A stretch of DNA of 49,599 nt from an uncultured Hyphomicrobiales bacterium (lineage in GTDB: Bacteria > Pseudomonadota > Alphaproteobacteria > Rhizobiales > Xanthobacteraceae), in NCBI GenBank assembly GCA_903892675.1, contig CAITJJ010000248.1, positions 1-49,599 of the forward strand, given 5' to 3'. The translations under genes were made by a program, and so were the position numbers. Shown here piece after piece: positions 37,357 to 44,506 of the stretch (position 1 is the stretch's first letter; each line of letters opens with the position of its first letter). Below the pieces are notes generated by a model. That model was not told the origin of the DNA. It worked only from the letters and a program-made list of their open reading frames with translations, and did not search any database.

Positions 37357-38853
37357 TCAATCGAGGATGAAACCGTACTTGCCGTGGTAGTTGGAACCGG
37401 CCTGCTGGGTCTCGGGCTTGGTGGTGCTGCCGTAGATGCGGTTCAGGCGGCCGAGCAGCGCGCTCGATGGATCGCTCGGGTCCGCGAAGCCGTCATCCGG
37501 CCGCGACAATTGCTTCTGCGACACCGCCCGCACCACATAGGGCGTGACGATGACGACCAGTTCGCTCTGGTGATTGATGTAGTCGCGGCTCTTGAACAGG
37601 GCGCCCAGGATCGGCAGTTGCATCAGACCCGGCGTGCCATTGATCTGCTGCTTGGTCTGCTCCTGGATCATGCCGGCCAGCGCCAGCGAACCGCCGGACG
37701 GAATTTCGACCGTGGTTTCGGCGCGCCGCGTCGAGATCGACGGGATGGTCAGGGTCTGCGTCGAGCCGGGGACCGAGAGGGTCAGGCCGTTTTCGGTCGA
37801 CAGATCGGACACCTCGGTCATCACCTTGAGGCTGATGCGGCCTTCCGACAGCACCACCGGCGTGAATACCAGGCTGACGCCGAATTTCTTGAAGTCGACC
37901 TGCGCCTGACAGACCGGCGGCGATTTGGTGGTGTCGCACGACAGGCCATTGGGAATGGGGAATTCGCCGCCGGCCACGAAGCTCGCGGTCTCGCCGGAGA
38001 TCGCGGTCAGGTTCGGTTCGGCCAAGGTGCGCAGCACACCGGCCCGGTCCATCGCGCGCAATGTGGCGTTGACGCCCTTCACGTTGCCGCCGAAGGCGGT
38101 TTCGGTGAGCGTCTGGCCAGTGGCGGAAAACGGGTTCTGGGTATTGAGGTTCACCACCGACGAGCCGTAATTGAAGCTGCCGGACAGATCGATGCCGAGC
38201 TGCTTGATGATGTCGCGGCGCACTTCGGCGACCGTCACCTTGAGCATGACCTGATCGCGCCCGCGCACCGAAATGCCGTTGACCACCTTGGTGGAGTCGC
38301 CGACCAGCCGGGAGGCGAGGTCGAAGGCCTGTTGCGATTCGGCGGCGCTGGCGGCGGAGCCGGACAGCATGACGCCATCGCCGACACCTTCGATGCGGAT
38401 ATCGGCGTCAGGCATCGACTGCCTGAGCGCGGCGCGCACGCCGTTGAGGTCGCGCGTCACGGCGATGTCGAAGCCGGCGATCTGCTTGCCGTTGGCGTCG
38501 AAGAAAAAGATGTTGGTCTGGCCGATCTTGACGCCGATCATGTACACCCGGCGCGACGAGCGCACGACCGCATTGGCCACTGTCGGGTCGGCGACCAGCA
38601 CATCCTTGATGTCGGTCGGCAGATCGATGGCGACCGATTTGCCGATGCCGAGCGGGACGAAGCGCGACGTCGCCTCGCTGGCCGCGACCTGGATCACCTG
38701 CACCGGTGTTGGATCGGCGGCGCGCGCGATATGCATCGACGCCAGCATCGTTCCGGCTATCGCCGTCATAACGGCGGCGCGGATTAATGTGCCTTTGGCA
38801 GATGCCCTGGTGGAAACCTTGGCCATGTCGCTCATGTCCCTTTGACCGGTCAT
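37357..38853 (-). CDS. cpaC: Tad pilus outer-membrane secretin CpaC/RcpA
   Basis: 498 residues. Signal peptide to about residue 45 (cleavage near HIARA). An N-domain (about 55-125) with SVAIDLPTDIKDVLVADPTV and a BON-like segment (about 145-195) follow. The C-terminal secretin domain has the conserved EIPSGGSLALAGMI and QLPILGALFKSRDY blocks. It forms the outer-membrane pore for the pilus. The start overlaps the cpaB stop (ATGA); an ATG six codons later has an AAAGGGA nearby and may be the true one. Confidence 0.96.
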   Translation of the reverse strand: MTGQRDMSDMAKVSTRASAKGTLIRAAVMTAIAGTMLASMHIARAADPTPVQVIQVAASEATSRFVPLGIGKSVAIDLPTDIKDVLVADPTVANAVVRSSRRVYMIGVKIGQTNIFFFDANGKQIAGFDIAVTRDLNGVRAALRQSMPDADIRIEGVGDGVMLSGSAASAAESQQAFDLASRLVGDSTKVVNGISVRGRDQVMLKVTVAEVRRDIIKQLGIDLSGSFNYGSSVVNLNTQNPFSATGQTLTETAFGGNVKGVNATLRAMDRAGVLRTLAEPNLTAISGETASFVAGGEFPIPNGLSCDTTKSPPVCQAQVDFKKFGVSLVFTPVVLSEGRISLKVMTEVSDLSTENGLTLSVPGSTQTLTIPSISTRRAETTVEIPSGGSLALAGMIQEQTKQQINGTPGLMQLPILGALFKSRDYINHQSELVVIVTPYVVRAVSQKQLSRPDDGFADPSDPSSALLGRLNRIYGSTTKPETQQAGSNYHGKYGFILD

Positions 38854-39629
38854 CGCGGAGTCGTCATCGTGCCGACGCCGAAGCGGACGATGTTGACGCC
38901 GGTGCGCTTGGTATCGTCCGTTGATTCGGTTTGTTGCGATGCGTCGGTAATGCTGCGCAACGACAGCGACAGCATGCCGATCTGCTGCGACAGGCTCAGC
39001 GTCTCGACCTGGCCGGGCGTCAGCTCAAGCGTCGCTGTCTTGCCGATAACAACTTTCTGGCCGTTCTTTTCCTCGATGTTCTGGTCGATCGCCAGCACGC
39101 GGATATTGTTGAGAACGGTCTCGCTGGCATTCGCTTCGGCGGTCTTGTCGCCATTGCCGCGGCGCGACAGGACGACATCGACGCGGTCGTTCGGCAGGAT
39201 GAAGCCGCCGGCGCCGGTTTCCGGCGAAATCTGAATCGACATCGCGCGCATGCCCTGCGGCAGGATCGCGGCCATGAAGCCGGAGCCCTTGGCATTGACC
39301 AGCTTGGCCTCGCGGATCGGCTCGCCGGCGACGAAAGGTACGCGGGCAATCTGGCCGGAAAGATTTTCGATCGCGGCGGGACGATCCGATTTGCGGATGA
39401 AATTGCCGGTCGCGGCATTGGCCGGCCAAGGCTGCCACTGGATTTCGCCGGGCGACACGGTCTGCCCCATCGCGATATCGGATCGCGCCACCAGAATATC
39501 GATGGTGTCCGGCTTGACCGGAGCGGCGACCGGGGTTTCCGGCGGCTTCTCGGTACGGCCAGCCAACAGCGCAGCAATGCCACCGGCACCGATGGCGACC
39601 GTCAGGACGACTATACGCGCGGCTTTCAT
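38850..39629 (-). CDS. cpaB: Pilus assembly protein CpaB/RcpC
   Basis: 259 residues. One N-terminal membrane segment (about 5-22), then an SAF domain (IDILVARSDIAMGQTVSPGE) and the RcpC-type domain with SIQISPETGAGGFILPNDRV. It is a periplasmic, inner-membrane-anchored partner of the secretin. The start ATG with GAGAGTGAG upstream is preferred over a longer open frame whose first 32 residues are not signal-like. Confidence 0.94.
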   Translation of the reverse strand: MKAARIVVLTVAIGAGGIAALLAGRTEKPPETPVAAPVKPDTIDILVARSDIAMGQTVSPGEIQWQPWPANAATGNFIRKSDRPAAIENLSGQIARVPFVAGEPIREAKLVNAKGSGFMAAILPQGMRAMSIQISPETGAGGFILPNDRVDVVLSRRGNGDKTAEANASETVLNNIRVLAIDQNIEEKNGQKVVIGKTATLELTPGQVETLSLSQQIGMLSLSLRSITDASQQTESTDDTKRTGVNIVRFGVGTMTTPR

Positions 39630-39840
39630 ACGCTCACTCTCACCGACAAAGTGGCCGGACTGGCCACCTGAAACACATGGCGGCCGAGACGGCCGCTTGC
39701 ATGGATTTGACCAGCTAAAGGTCAAGGCATGGTTAAGGAGCGGTGACTAAATCGAGTTAATAATTTATTGCGTTTATGACGTCGGGCGGAATGCGAAGAA
39801 ACGAAAATGGAATTGCAAAAGCCGGAATGAAAAGCCGGCG

Positions 39841-40350
39841 CTAAAGCCCGAAGCCGGGCATCCACCCGGTTTTCGGATAGACCATCAACGCGGCAGCTGC
39901 GAGCGCGATGCCATACGGCACGCCGCCGCCCGTTTCATGCAGACGCATGATCCACTTTTGCCGCGCCAGCACAGCCGGCAGCGGCAGTTTGCGAAACTGG
40001 ATCAGTACCAGCGTCAGAACGCCGCCGAACAGCGAAGCATAAGTGACATAATCGAGCAGATGATCGAAGCCGAACCACAGCGCTGTCGCGGCGGCCAGTT
40101 TGGCATCGCCTCCACCGATCCAGCCTTGCGAGAAAAAGCCGAAAGCTATCACCAGCACGAGCGCGCCGGCCGCCAGGTGCAGGCCGACGGCGGACAGGCT
40201 CATGCCTGTGACGATGGCCAGCAGGCAGAAGCCAGCGGCCAAAGCCAGCGACAGCCGGTTCGAAATCGTCATGGTGAAAAGGTCGCTCGACGCGGCAAAC
40301 GCCATCAGCGCGGGAAACAACAGGAGCCGGATCGCGTCGGTGAGCGTCAT
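39841..40350 (-). CDS. cpaA: Prepilin peptidase CpaA/TadV
   Basis: 169 residues, about five or six membrane segments, A24-type aspartic prepilin peptidase without the N-methyltransferase domain. The first catalytic Asp is in the AASSDLFTMTISNRL segment and the second in the GGGDAKL motif. It cleaves Flp pilin and the TadE-like pseudopilins at the cytoplasmic face after the Gly before the hydrophobic segment. It follows the pilin gene on the same strand, after a terminator. Confidence 0.93.
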   Translation of the reverse strand: MTLTDAIRLLLFPALMAFAASSDLFTMTISNRLSLALAAGFCLLAIVTGMSLSAVGLHLAAGALVLVIAFGFFSQGWIGGGDAKLAAATALWFGFDHLLDYVTYASLFGGVLTLVLIQFRKLPLPAVLARQKWIMRLHETGGGVPYGIALAAAALMVYPKTGWMPGFGL

Positions 40351-40432
40351 CGCAAGGGTTCCTTCGGCGCCGCCGCCCGGCGCACCGCCCATATAACCGT
40401 GCGATGATTGCCGATCGGTTAGCGCAAAAGCA

Positions 40433-40461
40433 AAAGGCTCCGGCGTTGCGCCGGAGCCTTT
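40433..40461 (-). terminator. Terminator between flp pilin and cpaA
   Basis: A 13-bp perfect stem (AAAGGCTCCGGCG with CGCCGGAGCCTTT, three-base loop), followed on the minus strand by TTTTGCTTTT. It lies 22 bp past the pilin stop and is likely to let most transcripts end after the pilin, giving more pilin than assembly proteins. Confidence 0.88.
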
Positions 40462-40483
40462 GAAGTTTTTTGTTTCGACCGGA

Positions 40484-40648
40484 CTACTTGAGCTGGGTCG
40501 AAATGCTCGTGAACTTGGTGTTCAGCGAGGTGCCGAGGCCGTTGACGACCGCGATGATCGCGACCGAGATGCCGGCGGCGATAAGGCCGTATTCGATGGC
40601 GGTGGCGCCCGAATTATCCTTCAGGAAACGCGAAAAGAGGTTCTTCAT
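40484..40648 (-). CDS. flp: Flp-family type IVb pilin
   Basis: A 54-residue pilin precursor, short enough to be missed by length filters. It starts MKNLFSRFLKDNSG and cleavage by CpaA is expected after G14, giving a mature pilin beginning ATAIEYGLIAAGISVA, with the E at position 5 and adjacent Y diagnostic of Flp pilins. The rest is the hydrophobic assembly helix and a short polar tail ending STQLK. A GGAGCT-type site (ATGGAGCTACC) precedes the ATG. This is the main structural subunit of the Tad pilus encoded around it. Confidence 0.96.
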   Translation of the reverse strand: MKNLFSRFLKDNSGATAIEYGLIAAGISVAIIAVVNGLGTSLNTKFTSISTQLK

Positions 40649-40738
40649 TGGTAGCTCCATGATCCACTCGTGGCTTGTCTGAGCTGGCTCGGAGCACTGG
40701 ATTAGCTCCAGTTATCCCGGGCCATAGCCGCAAGCTAC

Positions 40739-40755
40739 GCTGCAGGTCTTGCAGC
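40739..40755. promoter_or_regulatory. Inverted repeat upstream of flp pilin
   Basis: GCTGCA and TGCAGC are perfect arms around GGTCT, 91 bp upstream of the pilin start codon. It may be an operator or a hairpin in the pilin leader; the sequence does not say which. Confidence 0.35.
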
Positions 40756-40839
40756 TATATTAAAGCATGCCGCTAAAGTCGGGGTGATTCTGCGTATATA
40801 AAACGTAGTTAAGAAGGTGTAACTGGATGAATATTACGG

Positions 40840-40854
40840 TTAACAAAACATTTA
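40840..40854. promoter_or_regulatory. Possible CtrA-like box in the pilin upstream region
   Basis: TTAACAAAACATTTA fits TTAA-N7-TTAA with one mismatch, about 190 bp upstream of the pilin start. Within such AT-rich DNA a chance match is likely. Confidence 0.2.
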
Positions 40855-41091
40855 TACATAAAACACCAATAATAGACTATCAGTAGACATTCAAATACAT
40901 AGAAATACGTTCGCTATTCGCAAATAAAAGAGAATATTTCAGGTGCGTCGCCGCAAGTGACGGACCCGTCAATACTCGTGCGCCATCCGCCCGCCACGCA
41001 CGGCAAAGCGGAAAGCGGTGGGTTCACGGCATTTTAACCGCTCGGCGCGATACCGGCCTGACGGGTTTCGTCGTCGGGCAGGTGCAGAATT

Positions 41092-41919
41092 ATGCTCACT
41101 GAATTCATTTCCGTCTTCCAGGTCGCCGGCCAGACCGTCCTCAAGATTGTGCCGATCACAATCGCCCTCGGCCTGGTATTCGCTGTGCTGACCCATTGGT
41201 CGGCGTGCAATCCCGGCCAGGTCTGGTGGCGCAAGCGCGAAATCGCCACGGATATTTTGTACTGGTTTCTCATCCCGATGGGCGCGCGCTTCGTGCGCAT
41301 CGGCCTGATGGTGATGGGCGCCGCGTATATTTACGGCATTCACGGTTCCGACGCGCTGATCGCATTCTACGACGACGGCTTCGGCCCGCTGGCGCAATTG
41401 CCGCTCTGGGCGCAGGCGCTCGTCTTTCTCGTCGTCTCGGATTTCCTGTCGTACTGGTTTCACCGGCTCTATCATGGCGCGACGATGTGGAAGTACCACG
41501 CCATCCATCATTCCTCCTCGGAGGTCGACTAGATTTCGGCGGCGCGCTTTCACCCGGTCAATATCCTGCTCGGTACCGTCCTGATCGATGTCGGTCTGCT
41601 GCTGGCGGGTATTTCGCCGAACGTGATGTTGTGGGTCGGTCCGTTCACTACGGCGTCGTCGGCCTTCGTGCATGCCAACCTGAACTGGACGCTTGGCCCG
41701 TTCAAATATGTGATGGCCGGTCCGGTGTTTCACCGCTGGCACCACACCGCCGCCGATCGCGGCGGGTCGAGCAATTTCGCCGGTACCTTCCCGATCTGGG
41801 ACCTGATGTTCGGCACCTGGTACATGCCTGAGAACGAAATGCCGGATGCCTATGGCGTCGACGACAAGGAATTCCCGCAAAATTTCGGCGGTCAAATGCT
41901 GTATCCGTTCCGCCAATAG
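41092..41919 (+). pseudogene. Sterol desaturase/fatty acid hydroxylase-like gene interrupted by an amber codon
   Basis: The frame encodes 275 codons of a membrane di-iron hydroxylase but has TAG at 41530-41532, after residue 146. Histidine motifs HRLYH (124-128) and HAIHH (136-140) lie before the stop, and the third, HRWHH, lies after it, so the truncated product could not build the metal site. Family members normally have Trp right after the HHSS..LD segment; TAG is one base from TGG. The rest of the frame is intact to the natural stop, indicating a recent mutation or a sequencing error. Products of this family hydroxylate or desaturate lipids or hopanoid/carotenoid-like substrates. Confidence 0.88.
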
Positions 41920-41939
41920 GCGGTGCGCGCGGCCATCCT

Positions 41940-41981
41940 TTGCATTTCGTTCACCAACTAAACTTGCACTTCGTTCACCAA
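41940..41981. repeat. Direct repeat pair with 24-bp period
   Basis: TTGCATTTCGTTCACCAA (41940-41957) and TTGCACTTCGTTCACCAA (41964-41981) differ at one base, start to start 24 bp. They lie between the broken desaturase-like gene and the secretin-N-domain gene, about 80 bp before the latter's start. This spacing would suit two sites for one regulator on nearly the same DNA face, or could be a small duplication. Confidence 0.75.
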
Positions 41982-42012
41982 TTTGCAGTCAACTGTGGGC
42001 CTTAGCGTAGGC

Positions 42013-42033
42013 CCGCGGCCTGTATGGCCGCGG
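42013..42033. repeat. Inverted repeat before the secretin-N-domain gene
   Basis: CCGCGGCC and GGCCGCGG flank TGTAT; a GC-rich 8-bp stem 28 bp upstream of the start codon. No T-run follows, so it is not a standard terminator; it could affect the leader of the downstream gene. Confidence 0.5.
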
Positions 42034-42061
42034 CTTGAGTTGCGTAGCGTTGGAGTGTGCC

Positions 42062-42549
42062 ATGTCGACCGTGTACGGGCGTCGCAAACGTTTGTCTGCC
42101 GCATTGGCGTGGACGCTGCTGGCCGCTGTTGCGCTTTGCCGACGCATGCCGAAGAGGTCTCGGTCTCGGTCGATGAAGCGCGGATCATGAAACTGCCGGA
42201 CCGGGTCGCGACGATCGTCATCGGCAATCCGCTGATCGCCGACGCCGCGCTGCAAGGCGGCGGCATTCTGGTGTTGACCGGCAAGGGCTTCGGTTCGACC
42301 AACCTGCTGGCGCTCGATCGCGCCGGCAAGGTGATCAAGGACACGACAATTAAAGTTGTCGGACCGGCCAGCCGCGATCTGGTCGTCGTCTATAAAGGCA
42401 TGGAACGCGAATCCTACAGTTGCGCGCCGGAATGCGAACGCCGGCTGACGCTCGGCGATTCGCCGGCCTATTTCGGCGCGATCCTGTCGCAGGCCGGCAG
42501 CCGCACCGGCGGCGCGCCTGGTGGCGGCAGCGCGCCGGCGCCGCGCTGA
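42062..42549 (+). pseudogene. Pilus assembly protein with secretin N-domain; signal peptide frameshifted from body
   Basis: The ATG at 42062 starts a convincing signal peptide (MSTVYGRRKRLSAALAWTLL, then AAVAL) in one frame. The body, LPTHAEEVSVSVDEARIMKL onwards, is in another frame from 42136 to the stop. The body resembles the CpaC N-domain (DRVATIVIGNPLIADAAL...GKGFGSTNLLALD). One extra base in the TTT run at 42135-42137 would join them. The gene is therefore either recently frameshifted or mis-sequenced. Such proteins are common beside tad genes and are probably periplasmic partners of the secretin. The C-terminus is Gly/Ala/Pro-rich. Confidence 0.82.
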
Positions 42550-42593
42550 GACGCGGTTACATCGGACGTTGCCTTGAGTGCGGACCGGACATG

Positions 42594-42610
42594 GTTAGCG
42601 GCAGGCTAAC
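42594..42610. repeat. Inverted repeat upstream of the first TadE-like gene
   Basis: GTTAGC-GGCAG-GCTAAC, a perfect 6-bp inverted repeat between the secretin-N-domain gene and the TadE-like gene. It may be an operator or weak hairpin; no function can be read. Confidence 0.35.
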
Positions 42611-42713
42611 GCGACTTGGCGGTTTGTCGGCAATCCGCGCAAGAAATTTAAAACGGGCTTTTGATATAAAAGGCACGAATTTGCAGACGTTTCCGCCGTA
42701 TCAGGTGACCGCC

Positions 42714-43280
42714 ATGTTCGAGACGATCAAGAATAAGTCCTCGGATTGCCTGCGCCGGCTGCGGCAGTCGCGCCTGTGCCGCCGCTTCGTGCGCCAGCAG
42801 GACGGCAGCGCCGCGGTTGAATTCGCGCTGATCGCGACGCCGTTCTTTGCCTTGCTGTTCGCCATCATCGAAACCGCGATGGTGTTCTTCGCCGGCCAGA
42901 CGCTGGAAGCCGCTGCCTCCGACTCGGCGCGTCTGATCATGACCGGCCAGGCGCAGACGCAAAACTTCAGCGCATCCGATTTCAAGACCCAGGTTTGCAA
43001 CCGGATCTACGGGTTGTTCGATTGCTCCGGCGGTGTCTATGTCGACGTCAAGAGCTACTCGAGCTTCGCCGCTGTGACCGCGACGCCCGTCACCGCCAGC
43101 AATTTCAGCACCGGCAACATGAGCTACAGTCCCGGCACGGTCGGCGATATCGTCGTCGTGTCGCTGTATTATCAGTGGCCGATCTACGTTTCGATGCTCG
43201 GCAACAACCTGAGCAATCTCGGCGGCAACAAGCGTCTGCTGGCCGCGACGTCGGTCTTCCGCGTCGAGCCGTACAAATGA
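42714..43280 (+). CDS. TadE-like pseudopilin
   Basis: 188 residues. An N-terminal Arg-rich leader ends in RQQDGSAAVEFALIATPFFA, the TadE/TadG prepilin-like signal: cleavage by CpaA is expected near the Gly, leaving a hydrophobic helix with the conserved E. The remaining part is a periplasmic beta-rich domain with a Cys pair (QVCNRIYGLFDCSGG). It acts as a minor pilin or initiator in Tad assembly. The start ATG gives the expected leader; the frame is open upstream without resemblance. The stop overlaps the next gene start. Confidence 0.92.
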   Translation: MFETIKNKSSDCLRRLRQSRLCRRFVRQQDGSAAVEFALIATPFFALLFAIIETAMVFFAGQTLEAAASDSARLIMTGQAQTQNFSASDFKTQVCNRIYGLFDCSGGVYVDVKSYSSFAAVTATPVTASNFSTGNMSYSPGTVGDIVVVSLYYQWPIYVSMLGNNLSNLGGNKRLLAATSVFRVEPYK

Positions 43281-43855
43281 GTGAGCGCGCCATGGCCCCC
43301 ACGATGCAGCGTACCGCCCTGAAGTCCAATATTCTGCGCCGTCTCGCGCGCGACAAGCGCGGCGTTTCCGCGGTCGAATTCGCGCTGGTCGCGCCGGTGA
43401 TGATCGGTCTTTATTTTGGCGTGGTTGAAACCTCCGAGGGCGTCAGCGCCGACCGCAAGGTCAGTCTGGTCACCGCGGCTCTGGCCAACCTGTCGGCGCA
43501 AGTCTCGACGATATCGAGTACCGACATGACCAACATTCTCGATGCATCGAGCGCGATCATCGCGCCCTATGACAAAACCAAGCTGAAGATCACGGTCACC
43601 TGCATCAGCATCGATTCGACCAAGAAGGCGACGGTGAAGTGGAGCGTCACCCGCAACGGATCGGCCAATACCGGCACCATGACGCTGCCGTCGGCGCTGG
43701 CAGTAGCCAGTACGCAAATCCTTCTGGCCGAAGCGTCTTACGCCTATACGCCGACCGTCGGCTACAACATCACCGGCACGATCAACCTGTCCGACAAGAT
43801 GTATATGAGCCCGCGCATAACCGCGCCGACCTACGGCACTACGACCTGCACCTGA
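43277..43855 (+). CDS. Second TadE/TadG-like pseudopilin
   Basis: 192 residues. The leader ends DKRGVSAVEFALVAPVMIGL, again the processed pseudopilin signature, followed by a periplasmic domain rich in Ser/Thr. It lacks the von Willebrand A domain of full TadG, being far too short. Overlaps the preceding gene by ATGA, so the two are translated together and may pair as minor pilins. Convergent with the Lrp-type regulator, 21 bp apart. Confidence 0.9.
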   Translation: MSERAMAPTMQRTALKSNILRRLARDKRGVSAVEFALVAPVMIGLYFGVVETSEGVSADRKVSLVTAALANLSAQVSTISSTDMTNILDASSAIIAPYDKTKLKITVTCISIDSTKKATVKWSVTRNGSANTGTMTLPSALAVASTQILLAEASYAYTPTVGYNITGTINLSDKMYMSPRITAPTYGTTTCT

Positions 43856-43876
43856 GAGACTGTTATCGGCGCATCA

Positions 43877-44344
43877 CTACGCGCTCTTGTGCTCGGCAAT
43901 CGGCAGGGCGGTGGTCGACTTGATCCGCTCCATGGCGAAGCGCGACGTGACGTTCTTCAGCGGCACGGTGGCGATCAGCTTCTTGTAGAACGTGTCGTAG
44001 CTCTGCATGTCGTGCACCACCACGCGCAGCACGTAATCGACGTCGCCGGCCATGCGGTAGAATTCCATCACCTCCGGCATTGCATTGACGACTTCGGCGA
44101 ATTTCGCCAGCCATTCCTGCGAATGGTCTCCGGTCTCGACCGAGACGAAGACGGTGATGCCGAGGCCGACCTTTTCCGGGTCAATCAGCGCGACGCGCCG
44201 CATGATGACGCCGTCGGCCTCCAGGCGCTGCAGCCGCTTCCAGCACGGCGTCGACGACAGGCCGACTTTCTGGCCGATGTCGGCGACGGACAGCGAAGCG
44301 TCCTGCTGAACCACGGCAAGGATCTTGCGATCGATAGCGTCCAT
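43877..44344 (-). CDS. DecR/CyuR-like Lrp/AsnC-family regulator
   Basis: 155 residues. An N-terminal winged helix-turn-helix (about 1-60, with the STPCWKRLQRLEADGVI recognition region) precedes an Asn/RAM ligand domain (about 70-145). The order and sequence (TPCWKRL, VALIDPEKVGLG, MPEVMEFYRMAGDVDY, TSRFAMERIK) closely follow what I recall of E. coli DecR/YbaO (CyuR), which senses cysteine and activates cysteine-detoxifying genes. It is divergent from a sulfurtransferase gene with an operator-like palindrome between, so it probably controls both. Ligand (cysteine or another sulfur compound) is inferred. Confidence 0.92.
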   Translation of the reverse strand: MDAIDRKILAVVQQDASLSVADIGQKVGLSSTPCWKRLQRLEADGVIMRRVALIDPEKVGLGITVFVSVETGDHSQEWLAKFAEVVNAMPEVMEFYRMAGDVDYVLRVVVHDMQSYDTFYKKLIATVPLKNVTSRFAMERIKSTTALPIAEHKSA

Positions 44345-44391
44345 TCTCCAATCCCCTTAAAATTCAGCATCGTCGTCTATGGTGATGCCTA

Positions 44392-44414
44392 AAAATAGAA
44401 TGACATTCTTTTTT
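44392..44414. promoter_or_regulatory. Operator-like palindrome in the regulator/sulfurtransferase intergenic region
   Basis: The core AGAATGACATTCT (44397-44409) is a perfect 13-bp palindrome, and its flanks A4 and T4 extend symmetry to 23 bp with one mismatched pair. It lies 48 bp upstream of the regulator start and about 93 bp before the sulfurtransferase start. Size and AT-rich symmetry fit an Lrp/AsnC-type dimer site, so autoregulation and control of the divergent gene are likely. Confidence 0.65.
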
Positions 44415-44445
44415 CAGCGCGCCATCTGTCTTTATAGAGAAAAAT

Positions 44446-44454
44446 ATTCTATTT
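44446..44454 (-). promoter_or_regulatory. Second, inverted copy of the AATAGAAT half-site
   Basis: Read on the minus strand this is AAATAGAAT, matching AAATAGAAT at the left side of the palindrome near 44394. About five DNA turns separate the two, a spacing compatible with cooperative binding of Lrp-type multimers. The site is about 50 bp upstream of the sulfurtransferase start. Confidence 0.45.
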
Positions 44455-44506
44455 CAAGAGCAATCTGACGCGCTGTCTAGCGCATTGATCCACCGGAACG
44501 GTCGCC

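Larger units (their letters stand above)
40649..41091. other. 443-bp intergenic region with AT-rich core between pilin and sterol-desaturase-like gene
   Basis: The longest gene-free stretch in the window. Positions 40801-40920 contain 36 G or C in 120, about 30 percent, far below surrounding coding DNA. It presumably holds the pilin promoter and that of the plus-strand gene. Visible elements are the inverted repeat GCTGCA-N5-TGCAGC at 40739-40755 and a weak CtrA-like box at 40840-40854. I see no convincing small gene or RNA in it, although an unrecognised RNA cannot be excluded. Confidence 0.7.

Noticed and set aside
37330-38787. Plus-strand open frame of 485 codons opposite the cpaC secretin gene
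   Set aside because: Antisense shadow of a clear secretin gene; low-complexity Arg/Gly/Asp content and no recognisable motif.
39671-39700. GC-rich inverted repeat GCGGCC-GAGAC-GGCCGC upstream of cpaB as a terminator
   Set aside because: No T-run follows on either strand, and such short GC-rich inverted repeats are frequent in this composition.
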